64,000 nt of DNA, taken from Melieria omissa. Its lineage: Eukaryota; Arthropoda; Insecta; Diptera; Ulidiidae. Within the stretch, counting starts at the first letter, position 1; each line of letters opens with the position of its first letter. Position numbers and translations under genes: made by a program. Location: the NCBI GenBank assembly GCA_963971225.1, contig OZ020267.1, positions 52,345,590 through 52,409,589 of the forward strand. The letters run 5' to 3'. Of this stretch, positions 45,842-56,920 are shown in pieces. The notes under the pieces are model-generated. The model saw only the letters and a list, made by a program, of their open reading frames with translations. It had not been told where the DNA came from and searched no databases.

Positions 45842-48633
45842 ATATTCTTTTTTAATATCTATTTTTTTCAATAATCTTCTTTTAATATTCTGGCAATTTC
45901 GGGTTTTTGTCTTCGTGTTTTCTGAAAAAAAAATTATGTAAAAATCGTCTGTTCAAAAAATTCGACCGAAAAATTCTTCATTAACTTACTTACGTCTTAC
46001 TGCAGCACTCGCTCCTCATAAGCATCCATACCTCCCATCGCCGAAATTAATCGCATCCCAGTGAACATTTCACACACAGTCGTTTCAAATACCCCAAATG
46101 CAATAAAATTATTTTATGTATGCAGAACTGAAGAGAAGTACAAATGTCAACTTGGCGCAGTGTAGAATTTATTTTTGGACACAAACGCTCCACTCATTTT
46201 GGCTCCCTTCTGCATTATATGAGTACAACTACAACAACAAAAGCAACAATCTATGCATCATTTTGCATGTAAAAGCTCCGCAAACATTGCACTCGGTCAA
46301 CAGTCGCGTCGTCTACTGCATTCAATTAGTTGTAGCAACGCGTGTTTGTTGAAACAAATGGACGTCAGCCGTCGTGGTGCGCCTAGTGGTGACTTTGTCC
46401 GTCCGCTCGTTGCGCGTCAAAGTGCGACGCTAATGAATCATTCATATTTGCAGTTGCTTGTGTTTGGTTTAGTTCATGTTGTTGTTGTTGTTGCTTTTCA
46501 GTATTATTTTTAAGTGGAGTTGCATTAATGCGACTTAATTAAATTGTGGTGTTGACGCTGGTGCTTTTGGTGGCAGCGCGTGCCCCATGGACGCGGGCCT
46601 AAGGGGCCCTGTAAAGAAATCGAGGACAAACCAAAAAAACGAAATACGTGGCAACGCGCCGGCATGACGGGATGTGGCAAATGCTGTGCCGCGGCGCGTG
46701 CATTGTTGCCGCACTCGTTGGGAGATTAGTGACGGACCAACAGTGGGGCAGCTGACCCAACAACAATCGGCTGGCGCGATAATTGCTTGACGTGTGCGTT
46801 TTGTTAGTTTTCGTGATGTTTAGTCTGCGGCGCATCCGCAGCGAATGCAAAACCGCTGCAAATTGCTGCAGTTTTTGCCATGTTTACAATGAGCGAAAGT
46901 GCTGCAGTGCTGTTGTTGTTGTAATGAAAGTAGAGCAAAATTTGAAAATTGTTGGTGTTGACTTTCGCCCAAAGAGGTTTTTCCAGCGGCCTATTGAACA
47001 GTCCCAGAAAAAATTAGTTTTAAAAAGTTGAAAATTGTATAATTTTAATAGACTTTTTAAAAATTAAGTAAGAGTAATGAGAGTTTTTTTGCTATTACAT
47101 GGAACACTTGTTCGATTTTAATGCCTCAAGTGATTCGTCCCAATTCAGTTAACTAAGCAACCAAAAAATCACTGTAAGTCATTATTGAATTAACATATTC
47201 AACATTCTTCGTAGGAATTTTTTGACGAAATGTAAATTCAAGAAATTGATGAATATGCTCTCAGCGTATTTCACCGAACCAAATGCAAATTCAAAAATTT
47301 TCAGCCAAAACCCCTGCAAATGAAATAACGTTTACGAAAAGCCATAACTCAAAGCGACAATGACGTAGCGTCTAGAACAGAATTAGGAATTTTCCAAAAA
47401 AAAAACCGAAATGAAAAAGCAGCAAAAAGAAATGTTTCCTTCAGCTTACTCGACCAAAACATGAACGTCATGAAGAATGACAGTGCTGCCACATTGCGCA
47501 AAATGTGCAGACAAGCAGCAAGGAAATATAGAACGAAGGGAGGATGGCATGATAAATATGTTGAAATACAACAACAACTAGAGAACATGACGTCATGACT
47601 TAAAAAAAAACGGGTAAAGGGTATCGTTTTTAACTTTCAACTTCTTCAATGTCCTTTTCAAATCATGTATAAAAGTATATTAAAATTTTTGCCAGGAGTC
47701 TGTAATGCCCCGAAGGAGGAGTGATTAATATGACAATCAAATTTTCTTACAAATACTATTTGGGTGAGATTCAAACCCTCAATACTCTGTTTTTGGTTTA
47801 AGAAACAACAAACGTCCCTCTCCTCACAACAAATGTCAAATCAGCGCTTTAAAGTTTCAATAATAACATTTTTCGGCGCTAAGACTTCACAAAGCCACAG
47901 CGTAGATAAAGTATTACAACAGCTAAAACAACAATAACAACAAAACAGTGGGTGTCACAGAATGAATACAGACAGCCACAATAACCAAAATCCCGCACTG
48001 ACGACATGGTAAAATAATTTCATCAGCACAAAAACAACAATATTAACTAGTTGAAAGCTTGCCACATGCCGCCCGCCCACCTGCACTGAACAGCACTTCC
48101 TTCCTTTTCACCTGCGACGCGCGTTTGCGGCCGCGTTGCAAATCTTTGGGGAAATTTGCGATGCTGCTGTCATTTCGTATGCATATTTCTGTGTACACAT
48201 ACACCGTTCACACGCGCATGTGTGTGTGTGTGTGTGAGTATCTGTGTTGGAGTGTCAAAATTACCTTAACCAAGTTATGAATATTGATGACGTAGATAAA
48301 ACGCGCGCTACAAGAACGCCGACACGTCCTCAATACATCACTTCGTGTTGGGATTCTCTGATACCAGAGAAAGTGTCGTAAAATATTGAAGCAGAAAGGG
48401 TGAAAAAGGTAAATTTTCAATAACTAAACCAAAAGGACTAAAGATGTTTGTTAATGTGCGGGTTTGTGGTGTTGCAGACATCTGTGCAAAACTAACGAGC
48501 TACACACATTTGGTTTGGCGGTTTTCCACGTAAACTTTCAACTACACAACACACAATAAAGTTGTGTCTAATATTTGAGTAAAATGTCCATTTTTTCTCT
48601 GCACAGTGAACAAAGAATGATCTTTTGTCGAGC
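45842..48633. other. Gene-free DNA with GC-richer island and GT microsatellite
   Basis: No supported gene. 46300-46900 is GC-richer with (GTT)n near 46478 and 46911. A (GT)n tract lies at 48218-48236. Open frames under 90 codons show no motif. Confidence 0.5.
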
Positions 48634-49249
48634 CTAGTCTAATCTAGTCTAGTCTAGTCTAGTCTAGTCTAGTCTAGTCTAGTCTAGTCTAGTCTAGTCT
48701 AGTCTAGTCTAGTCTAGTCTAGTCTAGTCTAGTCTAGTCTAGTCTAGTCTAGTCTAGTCTAGTCTAGTCTAGTCTAGTCTAGTCTTGCCGATAGTCTAGT
48801 CTAGTCTAGTCTAGTCTAGTCTAGTCTTGCCGATAGTCTAGTCTAGTCTAGTCTTGCCGATAGTCTAGTCTAGTCTAGTCTTGCCGATAGTCTAGTCTAG
48901 TCTAGTCTTGCCAATAGTCTAGTCTAGTCTAGTCTTGCCGATAGTCTAGTCTAGTCTAGTCTAGTCTAGTCTAGTCTAGTCTAGTCTAGTCTAGTCTAGT
49001 CTAGTCTAGTCTAGTCTAGTCTAGTCTTGCCGATAGTCTAGTCTAGTCTAGTCTAGTCTAGTCTAGTCTAGTCTAGTCTAGTCTAGTCTAGTCTAGTCTA
49101 GTCTAGTCTAGTCTAGTCTAGTCTAGTCTAGTCTAGTCTAGTCTAGTCTAGTCTAGTCTAGTCTAGTCTAGTCTAGTCTAGTCTAGTCTAGTCTAGTCTA
49201 GTCTAGTCTAGTCTAGTCTAGTCTAGTCTAGTCTAGTCTAGTCTAATCT
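48634..49249. repeat. (TAGTC)n array with 27-bp higher-order units
   Basis: About 615 bp of near-pure TAGTC repeats. The insert TTGCCGATA breaks it at 48785, 48827, 48854, 48881, 48908 (as TTGCCAATA), 48935 and 49027. Five of these are spaced exactly 27 bp, showing that an insert plus flanking pentamers was itself tandemly copied. Decayed pentamers (CTAATCT) mark both ends. Confidence 0.98.
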
Positions 49250-50779
49250 GACCCCTCTGTGTTTCAAAGTAAGTCTATTCTAGTCTCACCCCTTTGTGGT
49301 TCAATGTGATCCCGAACTAAAGTTCTTACATCTACACAATAAAAGTCTCTGACCCAATGTGACTCCTCACGTGGAACGTTGTACGAAATTCAAACCGAAT
49401 GTTGCAAATTGCACATTTAAATCGTTTAAAATGCTAAGACATGCGAGCACTTTCGTGTTGAAATTGTTTAATTTGTGTACACTTTTAAAATAATAAAACA
49501 GGCTCGATACAAGTAGTCCCGGCACGATGCACACAAACGTCGCCGTTGGCATTTGTATTCAGATACCATCGTGAAAGCGGAGCAGCAGGCAAAGCGGGTA
49601 CACAACTTTCCTTTATGGCCGATTTCATAAGGAGTCGTAAAGCTCATTTGTAAAATTCCCAAGAACACTTCAAGTGCCATAACTACTCGAATAATTGTTG
49701 CAATGCAACGCTGGCACTGTACAAATTCCTGCAACGCCTTACTTACTTCCACTCGCTGCCCTCAATTGTTGCTCCTTTTGTGCGCTTGCCAGCGTTTCCA
49801 TTTGGTCGGCGTTGGCCGTACTCAATAAATTGGCAACAACAATTTTACGCAATGTGCAATTACTCGACTTTATGTTTTATTCATCTGTATAGTGTTTTCA
49901 TTTTTAATATGATTTTATAGCACACTTTGCATTTGTTATTGAGTTGGTTTATATTTCATAGCGTACAAACAAATACAACACTTAATGGACATGCATTGTG
50001 GTGTTCGAGTATTTATTGTGGCTCGGCTGAAATTAATTAAAACATTCGTTCCACATTCATTGTAAAACTTGCAAAAGGTTGAACAGAATGTGGAAGGCAG
50101 CAGTGATGGGGTTTTACGTTGTAGTGTTGGTTTATGCCCTCGAAAAGTTTTTGTAGATTAAAATTGTTCTTAGTTACTGCTTTTCGTCTTTAAGAGCAAT
50201 CTTTCCTCTTTTAGCCTGCATTATTGACAACAGTTATTAGGGTCGTGTTTGAATACATTCCTGTGTCACTGTTTGACGTCTTTTAAAAGTGGGAATGTGT
50301 TCAGCTACCCTCCGGCACAAGTTGATGAAAGATTACTGACGCTAGGAAAATTTGTCTAAAGAAAAATTATAGGATGCTCAGAAACCCGTTGTGTTATTAT
50401 AAGAATAGGGAAGGATCCAACCCATATTTTGTCCAACCTAATATTTTGTCCCTCACTTAGAATTAACCGGCATTATTTTTAATTAGCTGCATAGTCAATC
50501 CATTTCAGTGGCACACACAGGATTTCTTTTTTGGGAGGTTGCGTACAACTTTTGAGCTTAATACCATTTGAAACCTTATTTTGTACCAAAAATTTTTCTA
50601 ATTTGGGGGTTTGAACCGCCGAACCCACCCCTCTGTGTGATCCACTGCTCTATTCGAGGGGTCGTAGGTACCTAAAAAAATATTTTCCCATGAAACTAAA
50701 ACGAGTTGTTGCCAACGCAGGATTTAGGAGATGTCCCTAATCTTCCCTAACCTTTTGGAGTCCAATTTTGTTCGCATAT
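49250..50779. other. Gene-free DNA
   Basis: No supported gene. Open frames (94 codons or fewer) lack motifs. Just after the TAGTC array are stray CTAGTCTCACCCCT-like words. Confidence 0.5.
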
Positions 50780-51946
50780 CTATGTTGCCGTCTACGTTCT
50801 TGGTCAAACTGCATGCCAAATGCACTGCAGCCAGATTAAGCTCCTTAACCAGGTGGACTAGACCGAACCTGGGACATTAAAGCATCCTGACACAGGATGG
50901 ACCCACACCAACAAATGTTGATTACATGTGTCCCTCCTTTAACTTCAATAACAGATTCACTACCCACATCCCCAGTAGAGAGGAATGGATCGAAAACGAG
51001 GTATCGACTGAGGATTCTATAGATATCTACACAGACGGTTCCAAGTTAGATAGTAGGGTAGGTTGTGGGATTTTCTCCAGCCAACTGGGGATCCACCTCT
51101 CTTCGCCTACCTGACTACTGCAGTGTCTATCAGGCTGAGGTAATGGCCATACTGCAGGCCTCGAAGTGGATTTCTCATAACGATTTACGTAATGTGAACA
51201 TCCACATTTACTCAGATAGTCAAGCAGCAATTAAGTACCTTGCTGGTGTATCAACCACATCGAAGCTTGTGTCTGATTGTCGACGTTTTTTTCAACATTA
51301 TAGCAAGTGACTAGCGGGTCAACCTTTACTGGGTACCTGGCCATAGAGGCATCGCAGGAAACTGCGAGGCCGACGAACCTGATTTTCCCATCCTACGCCG
51401 TTGGCATCCCGCTCGCGTTGGTCTGGCATACCTTTAAACAGCGCTATGTCAAGGATGCAAACGATATCTGGGTGAAAGAATGCACCTGCAGCATTGCCAG
51501 ACAAACCTGTCCATCACTTAACAATAGGCGATCTGGACAGCTACTGAACCTAGGCCGGAATTCCATCAGCACAGTGGTTGCTGTGCTCACAGGACACTGC
51601 CCAATGGGGAGGCACGCTAAAAGACCAGGGTTGCCACACAACGACTTCTGTCGTGGTTGTCGTTCCGAAGACGAAGAAGAAACGGACCTGCACTTTTTGT
51701 GCCAATGTCCGTCTTTGGCCAGGAGAAGATTAAAAATCCTAGGCTCCTCGTTCTACATCGGCCTAACCGAGCTTTCAACACTAAACATCAGGGAGATAGC
51801 AAGGTTCATACTGGAATCTACGTGGTGCCCAGCGCCGTGAAAAGGGGAGTCGTGCCATCCCCATGTGGTATCACAACGAGCCATTTCTTTGTGCTTAAGT
51901 GAGCTTTTCAAGAGAAGGCTGCCACTCCAACCTAACCTTACCTATG
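50780..51946 (+). pseudogene. LINE (non-LTR) 3' part with RNase H domain
   Basis: The end of the reverse transcriptase region (LPSTFLVKLHAKCTAARL near 50787) leads into RNase H: IDIYTDGSKLDSRVGCGIFS at about 51020-51080, with the catalytic Asp. After a frameshift YCSVYQAEVMAILQA carries the Glu and NIHIYSDSQAAIKYL the next Asp. NLYWVPGHRGIAGNCEADE at 51320 finishes the domain in another frame. A C-terminal region follows (VWHTFKQRYVKDANDIWVKE) with a CCHC-like knuckle near 51650 (CRGCRS then LCQCPSLARRRLKILG). The 3' tail AGAAGGCTGCCACTCC then AACCTAACC is at 51913-51938. At least three frameshifts make it dead. The clade is an RNase H-bearing one (I/LOA/Jockey type) without closer call. Confidence 0.88.
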
Positions 51947-52139
51947 TTTCAAAGAGATAGTTCCCATTATGATACCGAAACTGAATATTGGCTCAGAAAC
52001 AGAATATGTTCTCATTGTAAAGTACAATCATTTCGTTTAACTTGTCTCGATGAATCAAACAGATAAAAGCGTGAAAGCACGATTTGGTCCTGTTGTAGTT
52101 TAGAAGTAGTTTACCTCATCTCAATCTTCTTAGGCTCCT

Positions 52140-52495
52140 AAGTAAACTAAAAGTTTGGGGCAAGCGAAAATCCCCACATAAAATTGGTTTCGAATATTAT
52201 TCGGCTCAAAAGATTGGCGCCGATGCATTCCACGTCGAAACGATGTTCCAGCGCACTACGCACTACAGAGAATGTTCGTTTCTGGCCCGTACAGCGCGGA
52301 TGTGGAATGGCCCCCCTGCGGATATTTTCCCCAGCACTTATGATCTCGATGGGTTCAATGCAAGAGTCCATAGACACTTCACTCATAACCCTATTTCCTA
52401 ATCTTTATATCCTTCTTGAACCAACGCAATGCTTCGCATTAACAGGGGTCATCCCCTGCGCGTTTGTTCGTGTTAAAAAAAAAAGGAAGCCACTG
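52140..52495 (+). pseudogene. LINE 3' fragment of a different (CR1/Jockey-like) family
   Basis: In one plus frame FLARTARMWNGPPADIFPST then YDLDGFNARVHRHFTHN matches the C-terminal signature of CR1/Jockey-type reverse transcriptases (R.S.LWN.LP...F...Y....FK..V..HL). A short 3' region ends in A-rich AAAAAAAAAAGG at 52477-52488. It is 5'-truncated, with no RNase H and no CCHC knuckle, so it differs from the neighbour at 50780-51946. Confidence 0.7.
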
Positions 52496-52499
52496 GTTT

Positions 52500-54707
52500 G
52501 ACTTATAATTGTTAAATTAGTTGAAAAGAAGGAACGATGATCTAATAGTTGGTATGCTAAGTACAGTCGAGATGTACTTCTTAGAGACAGGAGTCTTTAT
52601 GGGCCAAGCATATCCACCTCGCTTATTGTTATGAAATTATTTTGGAGTGATAGATTCGTGCGTCTGTTCCAGCATTAATTGAAAGAAGTCGTACGATAGA
52701 AAGTCGTTTCGTCCTAAGCGTTGCTTGGTACCAATTCCTCAAAGGGCGAGAACTAGGAAGAGGATGGCTTCTAAACGGGGTGTGGCATTTGATACTTCTA
52801 TGTGAATGGCATGAACAAGTCTATCGAAATTGATTGAGGCACCTGTTTGCCTTGCTATCATGTACCCTTTTGTGGCGAGACACCCGAAAAGATTCTGTAC
52901 AATTTTTTGCCATTCGACGTGCTGCGATTTTTAATGCCGCATTAAAAGTCACAAAAATGCAGTGACGTGTCAAGTTGCCATGTCCAAACGCGAGACAAAT
53001 ATTTGTCTCAACTCCAGCCAGCCATGAAAACTGAACGTTGTTCGCATTCAAAGTGCATAAATATCAAAATAAATTCAACATGATGTACGGTCGTTGAGTG
53101 GTCGACACGACAATTGCTCAAATGACGGCGCGGCATTGTCCGGTGCCCGACTACCGGGCAGCAGACAGCACAAATGCCATCGCCATGTTGTAAGACGATA
53201 TGAAAATTGCAGTGGGTGAATGAGGAGAGACAGAAGAAAGCCGAAACGCAGAGAGCGCAGCTAGCAAATGCCTACAATCGACAATTGTTGAGTCCAGACA
53301 CGCCCCGACAACTGTCATCTCTGCTTGCCACATTTTTGTGTCGTGTGTGCGTGCGTCGAGCAGCGAGAAATATTATTTTTTCAGCATAAATAAATTGTTT
53401 GGACACCGTCGAAACCGCTGGCTCATATTTCATGCAGCCAAGCGGAAATCCTTTTTGCAGCTCGTTAACGGTTAACACTGGCTCGTGGTTACAAACCAGC
53501 CAAGCGTACACTTTCATCCATCCGTCCGCATGGCCAAGAGTGGCTGCGGAAAAGTTCTACGCAGCAGATGAAATTAGAAGGCAAACCCATTGTAATTGTG
53601 TTGGATCACTATGTGATTGAAATGTTCAATTAGGCTTCCAACTGTCAGAGGTAAATTTTCCATTTCTCTGCAACGTTCGAAGCAAAGCGTTATTGCTAAC
53701 CGAAATTTATTTCCTGGCTATTTTCAACATTTCCAGTCGAGGTGCGGTTCGGCAATTATAAACAAACGATTAATGCTCGAATTGAGTTTTGAGTTGTCTG
53801 ATTGAAATTGCTGAGTGTAGGAAAATGAACAGTAGTTGCTGCTGCAAATTCAGAAATGAATGGATTAGTTTCGTTCATGTTTGAACAAATTTCATTTCAA
53901 TATCAATAACGAAATCAGAATATTGCTCATGTATCTGGATTTCGACGACTGGGAGTACTCAAAATTTATGTTTGGATTAAACGCCTACAACTCATAGAAA
54001 TGCAAGAATGTGTTTAGCTTCAAACAACAAATTGATCAATCATAGGTATGGCGTTGTTATTGAAGAATACAACAAAACATAATCTGAAAAGCGTAAAAGT
54101 GTCTCTTGTTGCTATTCGATGCCGCTGAGTACCTCCCGTCTGATTTGTATGTGTATATGTATTCACGAAATTGATTGACAGATTGGTTGATTGATTGACT
54201 GACTGTTCGTTTTGATTTTATTCAATTTCATTTTCCGCTGAATGTTATAGTTGGCGCTTGGGCTCGCGTGCTTTAGGTATTTATTAACGTTTACTGTATC
54301 ATCGTTTCGTTATGCAAACCCAATACAAATGGAACATGTGAATTATTAATAGACATTTTGCGTGAACAAATTTCAAATAATTTGTTGTTGTTTGTTCGAG
54401 CTGAAAACACGAGTATGTATTTGCAAGCGCCAAATGAGATTAATGTGCTTTGAATGACCATTCAAATTATGATTCACTCTAGTAACTGTAGAATCGAATT
54501 AAATTTTTGATTATTTGCGAATGTAAACATGAAAATAATTCAATTTTCGGGGCCATGAGTAGTCGTGCCAGTAGTGATGCCAATATGAGTAAATTAGCTT
54601 GGATTGAATTTGCAAATTTTATGGATTGCATTGAGGACTTTAATTGGGTTAAGGAAAGAGTGTCTTTCTATGAGAAGCTCACGTAAGTCACATAAGATTC
54701 GTTGAGA
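52500..54707. other. Gene-free DNA with GC-richer island
   Basis: 52850-53600 is GC-richer and has 60-82-codon frames on both strands without motifs. The rest is AT-rich. No gene, repeat array or element ends were seen. Confidence 0.45.
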
Positions 54708-54916
54708 TAGGTTAGGTTAGGTTGCGGTGGCTGCCTCTGTATGAGACACACTTAGGCCTCTTAACGGGCCCGTTTTGATACCACAGATTCCACCCGTTTG
54801 AAATGCGTATGCAACACTGTTCTTTTCCAACATGTGATACAACACACATTTCAAACGGATGGGGAAAGGGAAAGGAGGGGACCTACAGTTTAACGCCGAA
54901 TCCGAACGGCGTTGAC
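54708..54916 (-). mobile_element. 5'-truncated SINE copy
   Basis: It shares the body and tail with the SINE at 39854-40239: GTAGGTC-side body, GTTGTATCACATGTTGGAAA, CAGAGGCAGCCACC and the tail AACCTAACCTAACCTA. The tRNA-like head is missing. It diverges from the other copy by scattered changes and a few small indels. Confidence 0.85.
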
Positions 54917-55599
54917 ATAAGAGCGACAAAAATAAAATGGAGACCTCAGTTAGTTGGGTCTAACGAGTAATGGTTGAGTACCGTTGTGAGTCCCTTGTAA
55001 ATCGGGCAATTTTGCTAAATCGGCGATATTATCTATAAGATCCTTAAAAAACAAGGTTGCCATGTTCATGTTGAGCAGCTTTAGGTTCTCCCTAACCTGG
55101 TCATTGCTTTCCATAGGTATATGGCGTTACTTTACGAGGTTACCCAACGGCTACTTACTACAGACACCGCTTTTCAAGTCCTTTGGATCCAAAACTTTTG
55201 GATACCGCATTCCAAGACTATAAGATGGGGTTTCCCCAACCCGTTTTTCACTGTCCAGCGGCCTCCACTTATATATTCCATTCTTATCAGGGCTTTTCAA
55301 TACAGCGCAGACGTTAGCTACCTCAGATTTATCGAATAGCATCGATAGTGTTCAGCCATAGGGTTCCATCTTGTTCATAAGAGGTATTGTCTTTCTTTTC
55401 GTTGTCTCCAAGGGACTTCCGCTTCAAACATCTTTCTTTATCAGAGCTTTGTAGTCTAGAGCGGATGTTTAGTGACGCAGATTTATCTGATAGCACAGAT
55501 TATGGAGACTTATTGCATGGGATCACTCCAACCTGATTCATCCTTCTGCCTGAGGTATAGTTTTTTTTTTCGCACCGCAGAGACCTTCTCTTATTGCAC
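54917..55599. other. Gene-free DNA
   Basis: No supported gene; short motif-free frames only. TTTAGTGACGCAGATTTATC-like words near 55305-55345 and 55465-55500 resemble each other, hinting at an old duplication of about 160 bp. Confidence 0.4.
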
Positions 55600-56155
55600 C
55601 TCTTATGCTTATTCCTTACTCTTATCATGCCCTCAGTAAGAAAAACCCACAGATTCATTGACCCAACCATACCCTTCCTTACTCTTGTCATACCCTTAAT
55701 AGGAAAAACTCACTGATTCATTGACTCAGCCATATTCTCCCTTCTTTTGTCGTACCCTTATTAGAAAACACTAATTTATTGACCCAGCCATACCCTTCCT
55801 TACTGTTGTCACACCATAAGTAAGGAAAATCCACAAATTCATTGACCCAGCCATACCCTTTCTTACTGTTGTCACACCATAAGTAAGAAAAACCCACTAA
55901 TTCATTGACCCGGCCATACCCTTTCTTACACTTATCATACCCTTAGTAGAAAAAAAATCATTGACCCAGCAATACCCTTCCTTACTCTGGCATACCCTAA
56001 GTTAGAAAACCCCACTAATTCATTGATCGTGCCATACCCCCCTTACTTTTGTCATACCCTAAGTAAGAAAAAACCCACTAATTCATTGACTCAGCGAAAC
56101 CCTTCCTTACTCTTTCATACCCTAAGTAAGAAAAACCCACTAATTCATTGCGAGA
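55600..56155. repeat. ~62-bp minisatellite, about nine units
   Basis: Each unit reads roughly CATACCCTTCCTTACTCTTG, TCATACCCTAAGTAAGAAAA and ACCCACTAATTCATTGACCC. The phrase ATTCATTGACCCAGC or a variant recurs about every 60-64 bp from 55654 to 56150. Units differ by substitutions and short deletions. Frames crossing it come from the repeat. Confidence 0.9.
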
Positions 56156-56920
56156 CTTCTCACTTCTCAAGATGCATCGCTGCTTTCTCTCAGTTCCCAA
56201 CAATTCCAGGAACATGCATCCATTATTACAACCCAGCAATACCAAAGCATGGTTTTTATCTCATCTGCCACGTCAATTCTTGCGTCGAATTGCATCTCAA
56301 CGCTCAACATTGCCACATTTTTGAACAAAACTGTAAACATTTTCCCAAGCTTAAACAGCGAATTCTCGCTGCTTTATGGCAAAAAATGTGATGACAGCAA
56401 AACAAAGCAGCAGCACGCTGTCGGGAACATTGAAAACCCGCTTCTCATATACAGCATTGAGCTCACATGTCCGACATCTAAGCGCCGAACGTACAATGTG
56501 TTTCGTCTGTATGCAAAACTGAACTCAAATGCAGCAACAACCAAGATCCCAGGCGCAGACGCTAAACAGCGGAAAATCATAAAAAAATTTGAGGTGCGGG
56601 AAAATTGCAGCATGATGGACGACGACCCTTTGTGGAAGCGATGCACTGTCAATGGCAAAACCGCGACAGACATGCGACCGGAGCCAGACGCTCGTGTCTG
56701 GTTGGCGTCAAGAGTGCCGCGTTGCAAAGTGCGTATTTGTTCGAGATGTGCGTCCAAGAGCAGCGTGTGCGCGCACACATGGTGACAAGCGATTGAATGA
56801 TGTGCCGCGAAAAGGGGTGAAAACGCCCGGCAACCAGTTAGCAAACTGGTGCGTTCGTTCGCGCTTTCCATCAGAGGCCATGTGGTAGGTGGTCGCTCTC
56901 CCAGATAAACATACAAATTA
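56156..56920. other. Region open on both strands, no gene assigned
   Basis: The plus strand is open for 178 codons (56249-56785) and the minus strand for 180 codons (56916-56374), overlapping. Neither product shows a domain I know. The plus one begins in hydrophobic Ser/Thr-rich sequence and ends Cys/Arg-rich. GC content is higher than in the flanks. It may be an exon or regulatory DNA, but simultaneous openness of both strands is common in GC-richer DNA. Confidence 0.25.

Noticed and set aside
47762..47785. Inverse B-box-like GATTCAAACCCTC
   Set aside because: No matching A box or acceptor stem found on the minus strand.
48634..49249. CRISPR-like array
   Set aside because: The repeat is a 5-bp microsatellite with a fixed insert, no unique spacers, in a eukaryote.
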